From Apostichopus japonicus (taxonomy: Eukaryota; Echinodermata; Holothuroidea; Aspidochirotida; Stichopodidae), in contig NC_092567.1 in assembly GCF_037975245.1 (NCBI RefSeq), forward strand, positions 4,658,214-4,722,213: a DNA stretch of 64,000 nucleotides, written 5' to 3'. Shown here one piece after another: positions 12,201 through 24,130 of this stretch. The translations under genes and the position numbers were made by a program. The notes under the pieces were generated by a model, which worked only from the letters and a program-made list of their open reading frames with translations, was not told the DNA's origin and ran no database searches. How positions within the stretch are numbered: the first letter of the stretch is position 1; every line of letters starts with the position of its first letter.

Positions 12201-15200
12201 CATACATTGGTGATGGATTTGGGGTTTGACATCTTGACTGAACAGAAATATTACTTTTGAGATGTTTCAAATTTGCTATTAACTTGCAAGATTCTGAACC
12301 TAACAAACTGATGTAGCCTTAAACATTATGGGTTGAGGTGGGGGGGGGGGGGGGGGGGGGAAGGGTGTCACCAATGTAACCTATGAATGGATTTGGTGGG
12401 AAAATAAGTGGGACTGACGTTTAGATGCTCGGGAGATCTCCTGCAGAAGTGAACTCTGGATTTGGAATGGTCTTTGGTTATCCAATTAGGATTTCAAAGG
12501 ACTTCAAAAAACAATATTACTAATATTAAAATAAAAAGAATGAAGGTCTTTTACTAATTTATGTTACAAAAGCTCTGATTATGAATCTCTAAAGTTCATT
12601 ACAACTTTCAAGAATCCTTGTATTTTTTTTCTACACTTTATTAAAGCTCATAAGGGCAGTTCTTCAAAAAAGTGCAAGTGGGGCCACTGTTTTAGCTGAA
12701 TACAGAGCCCAAAAGTGTCTGAACGAAAAGTCCAGGAGATTGTTGGTAAACATTGTAGTTGCTAACATGATGGAAGTACATGGGTAAGTTTTTTTTTTGT
12801 ACTTGTAAACATAGAAAATCATGATTGCTGCAATGAAATGTTTAAAACTTTAACGTGTCTATGAACATGGATTAATTGACACTTGTTGTAAGTATGTAAG
12901 TGCTCCATTGATGAAACATTTAGATGGTCAACCCATGAAGATAGCTGGAAAATTGGAGTGTGGCAGTAGCAATCTCTGGCTGCCACACTTGTGTCAATTT
13001 TCAACCAGGCTAATTGGTATGTGCCCGTTACAGAATTGAATCCCGGTCAAGATTGATGGCAAAATTTTTACCCATTTTTGTGTGCTGACAAGAAAACAAA
13101 TCTTGGATCCTTAAAATCTTGGATCCTCACACGCCCAAACAGAACTTTGCATAATTTTGAACCAATCGTTTTAGCAATGCAGTGGCTAAATTGAGGACCT
13201 AGGGAAAACAAATTCTCAACTTTTGACTTTTGTCTCAAAATTTTGACCTTTTCACCTCACAGTATGAGTGTTCTTGTCAAAACTGTAATTTTACTCAGTC
13301 AAAATTGTGGCTTCTTGTCTGGGAATTTTGGCTTTTCAGTACACAATCTTACTATCTCAAACTTTTGGATTTTGGTATCAAACTGTTGCCTTTTCATCCC
13401 AAACAACTGACTAATTTCTATCAATTTTGACTTAATAAGTTATCATAATGACTTGACCTTTCTGTCTCAAAATTTTCACCTATTTATCTTACAACAGAGT
13501 TAGTTTTTGCTAAAATTGGTTCATATGTCATATTTTCAGATAAATTACACCCTTACAGTTGTAGGAGATATTTGAAAGCTAGTGTGGTGTAATTGAGACA
13601 AGGAAATCAGAGATCAGACCCTTCAGGATATCAGATCCTGATGTATTACCAGTGTAAATTATGCATATGAGATCCAGATCAGAGTTCCTAATTTAGAGCT
13701 TGAGAGCGACCAGGATTAATGGCAGATCAGTACCACGCTTGAGATCAGTTCCCTCTTTCTTTTTTTTTTAACTGTAAACAAGGTTGAGTGGTGACCATTC
13801 AACAAATTATTAGCCGAAGATTCAAGTACATACAGTAGCTGTTTTGTCGACAGGATAGTTAATAAATTCCTGTTTCTTGATCTCGTGAGGGATCTTAGTA
13901 AGTCAAAAGATCCAATATTAATACCCCACATTTCAAGGGGAGGGGGAGTCTGTTGCTTTGTCAGATCTGATCCTGAGCTGGGGATCCATTGTAAACTTGG
14001 CCTTAAAGATCTGCTGCATTGGCCTCAAAGTAAGCACAATAATAGAAAAAATGTGTTTCCTTTCAAGGACAGTGATGTGACATGTATCAACCATTGAACA
14101 CCAGGTATTGCTTTTCATTCTTCTCCACAGACAATACCATATGCTGAAAGACACAGGTTATTGAAATTGTGTACACAAATACTTAGTGGGGCTAACCCCG
14201 GCAGTTCAATTTCATGCTGTTAGAAACTTTCCTAGTTCATAGCATGTTATATTTGGGAGCTGTGACCAATACAGCAGATAGCTGAGCTCCTTTAAAGAAC
14301 TTTTTCTCTTCTGTGCAAGAGAATTTCAAGGCCCAGGTTATTAAATTCTGCATTGGTCCATTGTTGTTTTTAAGACATACATAACATTTGAACTGGCCAT
14401 TATTGCAGGTTTATGGCAGATTTGTGGTGAGAGAAGGGCCTTTAAATAATCACTGATTTAATAAGGCAAACATGTAATACACTTATATTTTTATCCCTAT
14501 ATCTACCATCACAGACGGACTCCACCTACGGTCACAAAAAGAAAATATGCAGTTGGTATTGTCAACCTGTTTGAAAACCTTAAAGACCCATACACACCAA
14601 CAGGTCATGTAAGTAATGAATTTAAATAAACTGCAGGAGGACCCAAGACCCCAAACCAAGGGTTTTGTGGCTTTGGCACTTGCTGTCATAGGGACATTAT
14701 TGTAAATTTTGGAACCATGCTTCAAAACAGTTGTTCTGCAGTATCATAGTTTAACATTAATTGCAGGGAAATAGCATACATGTATAGGAGGAGAAATGGT
14801 TTGTCTAATGCAGGGCCAGTCAAATATTACATTATAGGTATCATGATCCTTCCAGGGCAAGAGGAGAACTTTTTTCTCACTTAAAATGTTGGGACATGCA
14901 TGATTTGGAACTGGACATTGCCACATGGAAAACATTTCATCCCCCCCTCTGCAATTCTTCCTCTAGACCCCCATGACTTTAGTAGAAATAGAGGAAGTTG
15001 TGGTTAAAGGTCTCTTGTATAAGGGCTGTAGTTTTGCTAGTTCAAACTAAAATTACTGCCACATACTCATAATTTCTGAGAGTGTTTTTGATGGTAAAGA
15101 TGTCTTGGAAGCTACTTCTGAAAACTGCTAGCAATTTTCAACCTACAGCTTAACTTGGGAAATGACATTAAGAACTGGATAGTGGTACATAAAATGAACC

Positions 15201-18021
15201 ACAGCTAGTTAACTAGGTACATTTCACTGTTATTTTCAGGAAGCTTTTTATGATGATAGAACCAATACAGGATTCCTTGCAGCAAGGATAAAAAACGTCA
15301 ATAGAGGAGAACGTCGTTCTGAATAATCAACCATAACTCCTAAGGACCCTGCCTGCAAACATGATGGAGGCCCCATGCTTAAAAGGGCATTACCTGCTGT
15401 GTCTGATAACCTGCAATCTGAAGATAACACTACAGCAGATGTAAACTGGATGAAACATACCCCTGCTGTATCTACGGATTCTAATTTGGTCTTTGAGAAG
15501 ATGAAAAATACTCTATTAGTGAGGAGAAACATGGTCAATGCTATGAATTCAGCAGGGCATATAATAGAGGAATTTCCACAATTCAAGATTACTCCAGGCC
15601 TTGTGAGTATGACACAAAGTATTCTGACTGGTTTCATGTATGCAATTAGACTGTGGATTGCATGCATTTACAAGTGTGCAGGGGATATGTCTGTCATGGG
15701 GTGAAGAATGGTAGATAGTTTCCATTTATGCCTGCATGGTCACTGATGAGTGATCTCCACAGTTCATGAGCAACCTATTCTTGAGCTGCATTCAGAGCTC
15801 TACAACAATATCAGCTAGTAAGACTCAAAATAACAAAAAATAATGGACAACCTCATGGCAATAAACAAATGATGTTACTTCAGCAATTTTTGGAACTCTA
15901 TGAAAGATTTATTTCCAGCCTTTTGTGTAGACAAAAAACACAAGCTATCAGTTTTGCCAGCCATAACCAATGCATTCTTCCTCCTGTGTAACAATAAAAT
16001 GCTAAAGAAACTTCATTGTGATCCATTTTTGGTATGTAAAGTAAATGCTGTAATTTTCTTGCTTGCAGATTGAACAAGACTTCAGATTATTGTTTCCAGA
16101 GGAATACCCAAAGCTACTGGAACAGTGGCCTCTCCTTAAGCAGGAAGTTATTGCTCTTGCAAGAAAAAGCACCGATAAAGGCACCACTGCTGAGCTGCTG
16201 GCAACAGTGGACCGTGGACCATGTGAGGATTTGGAGTTGGGAAGTAAGTAAACAAAGATGCTTCACTTCATCCCCTCACCATCCCCTACATCACCAGTTG
16301 ACACATGCAGAGCTGGTGGAATTGACTTTGTTGCATTACACTCATTACTCAGAGGATGGTGATCAGATGCCATTGTTTATTAATTGATACTGGTGCAGTA
16401 CCCGCTGATGTGCTGAAGGCCACTTGAAATCTGTCAAGTGAAGTGAAAGCCCATAGTCTGTCCAATTGAAATCATGTGACTGGTTTTAAATGCATGAGGA
16501 AATCTCCATGATCATCTATAAATATTAAAGCTCACAAATAATATTCCCCCATTAAAATTAAGATAATTCTAAGCTTAAGAGAGCAACATCAGCTCAGTTC
16601 TCAAGTAGAATACAAATGGGGGGGGGGGGGGGAGGGGGTATTAGAAACAGCCAAATTATGGAATAAGCATGCCACAGGGAGCTGCATAAAAAACTATCCA
16701 ACAGCTAAAATATTTACAGTTTTCCAATGGCTTAGTAACAGTTTTTTTAGAAAGCAAATTATCAATACTTGAGTTACTACCTCAGGTTATTAGGTTATGC
16801 ATAAAAAGTCTTAATCTTCCTTCCCATGTATATTTCTACTTTTGCAGCTTGTGGTTGATAAATTCCAAACAACAAAAAGATCATGTAACTGAACACTTAG
16901 TGCCATGTCTCTTTAATTAATACCTTTTCATTTTAATTTCTTAGGCTGGGACAAAGAGACCGCTACCATACTGCTGGTGCTCTGTCTGTTACCACCTGCC
17001 AACCATGGACGCACTGGAGTGTCAAAATTGCCAGTGATTAAAGCAGTGGACTTTCTCATTCAGTTTGAAAAGGTTTGATAATTTCTGTGTTAATGTATTG
17101 TGCAGGGAGGATATTGGTGAACATAGCACTGCTAGTAGCTCCTTCAAGATCAGCAGTATTGGCCTCAAGTATAGCATGCTGTAATTGTAAAAGTTTGATA
17201 TGATTATGAAATCAATTAACCTGCTACAGGTGCAAACTGACCTGCCTGCACTGCCTTACAGTGATACGAATAGTAGCTATAGTGTGCAAACAATTACCCC
17301 AAACAACTTAACCCAAGTATCCATGTGCCTTTGCACAACCCAAGTCTAAAATGGCCATTTATTTTATGTGGCCAATGACTGATATTACTTGCAACCAAAA
17401 GTCTTATGACTTTTGTCAGTGGTGTAGTTCCTCCTGTTTCTGAGGCACCAGATTTGATGACCATTGTACTTAAAATATTCCTGTGAACATTTCTTCTGCA
17501 GTGCAAAGATATGATGGAGCACTGCACCATAATAACCGTGAGAACTGTCTGGATGTACTATTGCAAACTTCTGACTCTTTCAGCCAGCCAGTACTGATGA
17601 GCTTAAATGCAGAACAGTTTTACCATTACTTGAACTTAAAGATTGCATTTTGTAGGTTTCATTTCTTATAATTTATTACTGTGCTGTTGTGTTGTCTGCT
17701 TTACAGAGTGGATGTAGCATTGATGCTTTCTTGGAGAACTCCTCAGCCATGCAGCCGTATATCCTGGCACTTGGACCAACCAAAAGCAGCATATCACAGT
17801 ACTTCATTGTTGTAGACCATCTTGCCTTACCCTGTGCGGCACATGATGCTTTAGGGGCATTTGATGCACTATTTAAGAGTCACTATGTGTTTGGCCTCCA
17901 CTACAGTAAGCATCTCCTTAACTTTTGGACATTTCTTCAAACTACAGTCTATGGAATAGATATCAATAATACTCATCAGACACCACGTGTGAGGGCACTT
18001 CGATCGAAATTGCAAGAATGA
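9232..18021 (+). CDS. CIDE-N-domain accessory gene of the CACTA-like element (nine exons, internal stop)
   Basis: Exons: 9232-9310, 10921-11064, 11825-11988, 12647-12783, 14515-14608, 15240-15602, 16069-16243, 16945-17072 and 17707-18021, all with GT-AG junctions and matching phases. They give 532 codons plus one internal stop. Residues 1-74 form a CIDE-N (CAD/DFF) ubiquitin-like domain, from MLIVRLFRNEARK through KIAEDVILVDKEDGAEID to TAIMVLKRGEKWG. An acidic linker follows. The rest (for example GIVNLFENLKDPYTP, GFLAARIKNV, PYILALGPTK, SKHLLNFWTFLQ) resembles an accessory protein that I recall beside similar transposases in fish and invertebrates. TAA at 15324-15326 interrupts exon 6 within a weakly conserved linker; either this copy is dead or an unseen intron removes the stop. 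Its stop overlaps the transposase ATG. Function is unknown; CIDE-N domains pair with each other, so a role in transposase complex assembly is conceivable. Confidence 0.75.
12341..12361. repeat. Poly-G tract in an intron
   Basis: A run of about 20 G residues, similar to runs near 16619 and 23482. Such runs are length-variable and error-prone in assembly. Confidence 0.9.
13205..13500. repeat. Degenerate short tandem repeat in an intron
   Basis: Repeated variants of TTTTGACTTTTTGTCTCAAAAT with irregular spacing, between exons 4 and 5 of the accessory gene. No coding content. Confidence 0.5.
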
Positions 18022-20490
18022 GTTGTTTTAAATGCAAAGCTCATCTTGGTAGTGTACCTAGGATACTAAGGCACATGAGATTACAACATGGATTTTATGA
18101 TGGGCAGAATCTATTGCTGAAATGTGGCCAGGGGGCTTGTTGTCAGACGTTTTTCTCATTTAGTGGATTCAGGAAGCATTTAATTAAGCATGCTCCATTT
18201 TCATTACCAGATGGACCTCAGGAATGCATGGTAAACAATTTGGGGGATAATGATGTTGAACCTATTGAATATGATGATAATGTAGAGGGAGATCAACTTG
18301 CTACCTCTGAAATCATTTCCCCTCAGGAACTTCAGAATCAGGCAGCGGGATTAATATGTAAAATTTCTGCAACCTCAAAGATCTCTCAAAATACTCTAAA
18401 CCAAATTGCCAACTCAATGGATAATATTATTGGTGAAATCACAAGTAGTGTGCAAGCTGTTGTTGACAAAACCTTCCAGGAACATGGATTGGAAAAAGAT
18501 TCTGATGTTTACCATGATATCAAAAAACACATAGAGTCTATCACATCCATTCCAAGAACTAAATTCTGATTTCAAGCGAAGAAAATACTTTAGCTTGCAG
18601 GGAATGGTAGAACCTCATGAAATATCATTGGGAGTACGTATGGAGAGTCGCATTAACAAAGTCACAAGATTGCATGAACAAGTACCTGTGAATAATACGT
18701 TTATATATATACCAATTATTAGAACACTGGAGCTGCTGCTCAAGCATCCTGATGTTTTGCATTTTGTTACTCATGACCACAAAAGTCGTGACGGTGTTAT
18801 CAGGGATTATTGTGATGCAAATCAATTTCAGCAAACCCCTATCTTTCAACAAGATTGCAATGCTTTTCAGTTGCATTTTTTCTATGATGATTTTGAGACA
18901 GTGAATCCCTTAGGATCAAAAACATCTATTCACAAAATAGGTGCATTCTATTTTGTTTTAAAAAATCTACCTCCAAGGTTTAATTCTAGTTTGAATAACA
19001 TTCACTGTGCTGCCCTCTGTCATACGGAAGACATAAAGAAATACGGGTTTGATCCAATTCTCAAACACATAGTGAAAGATATAAATTACCTGGCTGAACA
19101 TGGTATTCTACTTCCAAGTGGACATTACAAAAAAGGTATCATTACTCAGTTTAGTGCAGACAATCTTGGTGCAAATTCATTATTTGGTTTTGTGGAGAGC
19201 TTTTCAGCAAGACATTATTGCCGCCTTTGTTTGACCAGTCGTGAAGATGCACAACTACTTTACAGCGAAAAAAACATGCAAATGAGAGACAAAGATTCCC
19301 ACAATTTGCATGTTCAACAGGCAGAACAACTTGAAACTGTTCATGTTCAAGGTGTAAAAAGGGGGTCAATTTTAAATAGTTGTGCATCTTTCCATATTCT
19401 TCGTAACTTTTCTCTGGATGTGATGCATGATCTTCTTGAAGGTGTGGTCCAATTTGAAATAAAACTAGTATTATCATATTTAATATCAGATAGAGAGTCA
19501 CCTCTAATGACACTAGATCTTTTGAATAAAGAAATCACAAGTTATGACTACGGATCAACAGAAAAGTCAAACAAGCCCTCACCAATTAAATTACATTCAC
19601 ATGGCAATTCTATTGGTCAAAAGGCTATGCAATCTTGGTGTTTAATTAGGCATTTGCCACTTATTATTGGACACCGTTTACAGGAAAGGGACATGCCTTA
19701 TTTTGAGCTGCTGTTGAAGTTACTAGATTGTATGGATATAATTTTTTCACCTAAAGTAACTCATGGGTTAATAGCTCAATTGAGTATTCTTATTGAAGAG
19801 CATCATTCTAAATTCCGTGAGGTATTTCCAGCTCGTTCTCTCATTCCAAAGCATCACTTCATGGTCCATTATCCTACTTGTTTGAGAGAAGTGGGTCCTC
19901 TCATCCATGTCTGGTGCATGAGGTATGAAGCTAAACATGATTATTTCTGTCAAATTGCTGATAATTGTCGAAACTTTAAGAACATATGTAAAACTGTGGC
20001 AAAAAGACACCAGATTAATCAAATGTACAATTTTAATTCAAAACAGTCATTAGAGACTTTTCATGTGGGACCTGGTGCAGAAACAACTGTATCAAATTTA
20101 TTATCGGATTGTATTGACTCTGTTGTCTCAAAAGTGCCAGATGCTACCCTTCTCACTGAAGTGTTTGATACAAACTGGGTGAAGCTTGGTGGGACTGAAT
20201 ATAAGCGTCACCATATGCTTTGCTATGACATGGATGACGTGCCATTGTTTGGTCAGGTAAAGCACATATTGATTTATAGGGATATTGTTTATTTTGTGCT
20301 TATAGTTTGGAGCACACTGTTTTACAAATCATTGTTTCATGGATTTGCTGTGAAAAAATCAGTACCTCAGCAGACTGTTGTCAGGAAAACCAGTGAACTT
20401 GTTGACTTCAAACCACTGTCATTACTGAGGAGTCAATCCAGATGTGATCATCACACTTATGTCTGTCCAAGGCACATAATTTTTCAATGA
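18018..20490 (+). CDS. C2H2 zinc-finger transposase of the CACTA-like element (one frameshift)
   Basis: The first frame (18018-18569, 183 codons) starts MSCFKCKAHL. It has a C2H2-like finger (C3, C6 and the HMRLQH histidines) and a second Cys/His cluster (CGQGACCQ to HLIKH). The second frame runs from about 18550 to the stop at 20488. Landmarks are FFYDDFETVNPLGS, HKIGAFYFVLKNLPP, RHYCRLCL, SLDVMHDLLEGVVQF and, near the C-terminus, DMDDVPLFGQVKHI with YVCPRHIIF. These match what I remember of the transposase-like protein in animal EnSpm-type repeats. The full product would be about 820 residues. The frame changes between ATAGAGTCTATC (18534) and CCATTCCAAGAAC (18549) by one surplus base: probably inactivating, less likely programmed shifting or assembly error. 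There is no intron. The ATG overlaps the upstream stop (ATGA, 18018-18021). Confidence 0.8.
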
Positions 20491-20797
20491 GTTAAGTTTG
20501 CACATTTTTTGACTGAAGTATCCCAGTCGGTGTTCGTTTCCAACAATTGTTTTATCTGTGAACAGTGATTAGCTTGTTTCGCCAGCTAGAAATTTAGTGA
20601 ACATGCTACAAATTACCTTTTAATCAGTGTTATGTGATTGCTAATGGTTCAGTTATGTTCAAACATATAATTATCACAGTAACACCAATAGTAACTTGTT
20701 ATTGGTTTCCATGCACGTGTTTACCAGTTTGAGACAAAGGTATAATATTTACTTTAAGCATTTATAATATGCAAGGATTATGATCTGATTTACCTTC

Positions 20798-20803
20798 ATT
20801 AAA
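20798..20803 (+). terminator. Possible polyadenylation signal (ATTAAA)
   Basis: ATTAAA about 310 bases after the transposase stop codon and inside the element. It is the best candidate before the subterminal repeats, but no transcript evidence is available. Confidence 0.3.
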
Positions 20804-21099
20804 AAATAAGTTTCTAATCAGTTTATGGGCTTGCTCATGTTAGACAAGCTTTTGTTCATTCTTGTTTATGCACTTGATAAGGTGTTTTCTGTACAACTGA
20901 TGCTTCCAAGATGAATATAAAAACGTGTAACACATTGAAAATGACATCTATGGTTTTATCTGTTGTTTATTGCTTATGCGTATTGTCCAGCCCAGACTTG
21001 GGCGATACATTGGAAAGGTGATATACAAAAATACAGAATTAACACAATCTGGATGGATAAAAAAACCTGCAAGTCAACATCAGTGGGAAGATCTAAATA

Positions 21100-21327
21100 A
21101 CACCATTTTTGGTGTTAAAATCAATTCAAATAGTGTTAGTTGTACACCAACCAGAGTAACAATACCAACACCAAAGATAATGAATTTAACACCCTTTGTG
21201 GTGTAAAGAAAAGGATTCTCAACTTGGTGTTAATTTAACACCTGCTGGTGTTGGCAAATATGCACTCCAAAAAGAATACAAATTTAACACCATGGGTGTT
21301 AAATTTAACACCCGAGTTTTTGCAGTG
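21100..21327. repeat. Right subterminal repeats and terminus of the CACTA-like element
   Basis: At least nine copies or near-copies of GGTGTTAAATT or its complement AATTTAACACC lie in both orientations, some paired as small palindromes (for example CACCATGGGTGTTAAATTTA at 21289). The region ends in GAGTTTTTGCAGTG. Density rises towards the terminus, as expected for transposase-binding clusters. Confidence 0.75.
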
Positions 21328-21329
21328 TA

Positions 21330-22864
21330 TGTAACAGCTCCCTTGTGATATCATGCAGATCTTTCGAAAACAGATCAAATTATACCATAGAACTCAGTGA
21401 CAGCTCCATGTTTCTCTTCAGTCCGTGACAGATCTTTGCTAGGTATGAAGCTACACAGGCACTACATTATATGACATAGACGCCATGTACCACAGCTCCC
21501 TGCATGAGGTCATAGACAGCAGGATTTTAAAAGTGGAGGACATATTCAAAATATCCCACGGATTGATTCAGTTAGGTTCCTGAACCTTTGTAGCAGGACT
21601 ATAGGCGAACAAAGGATTTTATAAGGAAAGGGTGGTATCCTGTGATCATTCAAACCGACTACTACGTAGGTGTTTCTGGTGTCCACCTATCCCCACTCCC
21701 CCACCCCTCCCCCCCAAAAAATTGGTGCACTCTGGGGCATATTTAGAATATAAATTTCATCAATATAGATATAAGAAGCTCTAAATGCAAGGTTGTGCTG
21801 ATAAATACTTTCTGTGAGGTTGCAAAAGGGAGAGGGGTCTAGTAGAAGTCTAATTCTTCAACAGCTGAACGGCAACATAACTTCACCCCCCCCCCCAACT
21901 GACGAGGTGCGGTCGACCACCCTAACCCCCCTCCCGCCCCTCCTTGGCAAGCCATTGTTCGTAGGGTATACAGGTACACCATACACAAGGAATATTATTT
22001 ACTGTTGTAACTCCATTTCATAACCTCTTTAATATGTTAGAATAATAATGAATTGCAATGCCGTACTTATATTGCTGATAATTGTTTACCAAATCTTTTC
22101 TTGGTTAGTTTTGCCTATACCAATTATATTATGTGGTCTGACCGAATGACGTCATATAGGCCTACTTTCTATGTAATGGGTCAAAATGCTCAGTAGAAAC
22201 TGAGACAAAAACGTGCTGACCTTAACATTTAATGACTTCTCACATCACTTTGCAATACATAGCTTATAAAGAACGGTTGTTAATTCTGAATAAAACATCA
22301 CCCACCCTCTCCTCCCCTGTCTATACAGTAGGTAGGGATTGCTAGGGTGTAATGGACCTTCCTTCAGAAGCAATCATTCGATATTTAAAGGGATCTTATT
22401 AATTGTCTTGGTGTTGTCATACATATATGGTAGGCCTACTGCTATGGTTGAATCTTTATATTTTTCCTGATTAATAACACATTTTACAAGACTCTGCAGA
22501 TCAAGGTTAAAGCTTCATTTTTTTAAAGGCTTCGTCGTTGATGGACGTTGTTCATCATATAAGAGATGGAGTATTTTTTCAACTTATTGATACTTAATAA
22601 TAATAATATTGTAAAGTCTGTATGATATTGTATGCATTTAGTATCAAATGTTATGACGTACATTCACATTATATCTTAGATATAATGGTAATGTAATGTC
22701 TCATTCTTCATACATTTCAAATTGCATTTATCTTATAAAGGGAAGAGATTTGTTAACCAGGGGTCTTTGTGCAACCCCACCCAACCTCCAATACCACTCT
22801 GCCTATCATGATAGATAATCACTCTGAAGTGATTACAAAGGTATAATGGACCTTCTTCGGCTAT
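21330..22864. other. Noncoding stretch between the CACTA-like element and duplicate copy B
   Basis: Begins with remnants of the GCTCCCT minisatellite (21335-21500), then AT-rich sequence with C-rich patches near 21690-21720 and 21885-21940. No gene recognised. Confidence 0.5.
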
Positions 22865-23480
22865 TTCTAACAATCCGGTGTTCCTCTTCCTATATAGGAC
22901 AAAAACCAAGTAACCTAATATGTCACAATTGTCCACAACAAGTACACTAAGAATGTTGAAACCAGAGAAGCACTTTGATAATCTGCAATTAGTAGACTAA
23001 AACATTACATAATTAAAATTAAGAGCGGAGAATCGATTGAGGAATATGCACAAATGAGTGATATTCCAAGATTTGGTCTCTGCAAATGCAACCTGTATGT
23101 GTAATATATGCATTTCTTTTTTGTACCTGCAGTGGTAAAGAACATTTGAGTCAATACAAAGCTATATGTAATGTTCGTGGGAGAGGGGAATGGGTAAAAA
23201 TATTTTCATATTTCCCTTGTAACGCCGATACAAATGAGAATATCGATTTAAAACTCAAACATCACATCAATCATCGCGCACTAAAAGTCACTTATGTTAC
23301 ACAATTCATAGTATTTATTAAGCCTTCCAGAAACCATCACTCGATATTTACATAACAAACTAACAGTTGACCATATCACTGATCAGCTGATATTGTTATC
23401 TATTAATACTTTGATCCAGTACAATGCTATATTCGCGTCTTCTATACTTCAACGCAGCGAAAACAAAACATTGATCATGA
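22865..23480. repeat. Duplicated segment, copy B (partner at 8005)
   Basis: Carries the same ordered anchors as 8005-8820, with substitutions and small insertions. The longest shared blocks are ATCACTCGATATTTACATAA and TTATCT.TTAATACTTTGATCC. It ends in a poly-G run near 23482 and continues into the CCAGGGAGC array. Confidence 0.7.
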
Positions 23481-23509
23481 CGGGGGGGGGGGGGGGGGGC
23501 TTAGTGTAA

Positions 23510-24130
23510 CACCAATGACCTCTCTCCGTGACAGCTCCCTAATTATTCCAGGGTGCACCCATTGCGACAGCTCCCTAATTATACAAGGGAATCCTTTTTT
23601 TTGTGACAGCTAATATTAATATCAGGGAGCTCTGTTTGTGACAGCTCCCTGATAATACCAGGGAGTAATCTCTGTAACGGCTCCTTTATTATACCATGGA
23701 GCTATAAACAGATGATTATACCAGGGAGCCCACTTTTAGACAGCTCGTATTAATTCTAGGGAGCTCTTTTGTTACAGCTCCCTAAAAATACCAGGGATTA
23801 CTCTATGCACCAGCTGCCTATTATACCCTGGACCTCTCTGTGACAGCTTCCTAAATATATCAGGCAACCGTCTTTTTTGCAGCTCATATTAATTCTAGGG
23901 AGCTCTGTTTGTGACAGCTCTCAAATAATACCAGGGAACTCTTTCTGTAACAGCTGCCTAATTATACCAATGACCTCTCTGAGACAGCTCCCTAATTTTA
24001 CCAGGTAACCGTCTTTGTGACAGCTCCTATTAATATTAGGGAGCTATGTTTGTGACCGCTCCTTAACAACACCAGGGAGCTCTCTCTCTCTGTAAAAGCT
24101 GCCTAATTATAGCAGGGAGCTCTCTCGAAG
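23510..24130. repeat. Palindromic minisatellite, about 37-bp units
   Basis: About 16 imperfect units of the form ACAGCTCCCTAATTATACC followed by AGGGAGCTCTCTCTGTG. Each unit is itself a small inverted repeat (AGCTCCCT ... AGGGAGCT). The same units occur at 8850-8940 and 21335-21440, flanking the CACTA-like element. Confidence 0.85.

Larger units (their letters stand above)
8942..21327 (+). mobile_element. 12.4-kb CACTA/EnSpm-like DNA transposon
   Basis: The termini are CACTGCAAAAACTCCGGTGTT at 8942 and its near-complement ending in GTTTTTGCAGTG at 21327, flanked by TA on both sides (8940-8941, 21328-21329). Subterminal GGTGTTAAATT/AATTTAACACC motifs cluster at both ends, as expected of CACTA elements. 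The cargo is a nine-exon accessory gene (9232-18021) and an intronless zinc-finger transposase gene (18018-20490), both on the plus strand. A premature stop codon in the first and a frameshift in the second mark this copy as probably inactive. CACTG termini with a 2-3 bp duplication are known for animal EnSpm elements; the assignment rests on that and on the transposase. Confidence 0.85.

Noticed and set aside
17483-17671. Extra accessory-gene exon between exons 8 and 9
   Set aside because: Exons 8 and 9 join in phase without it and the region has no clear donor.
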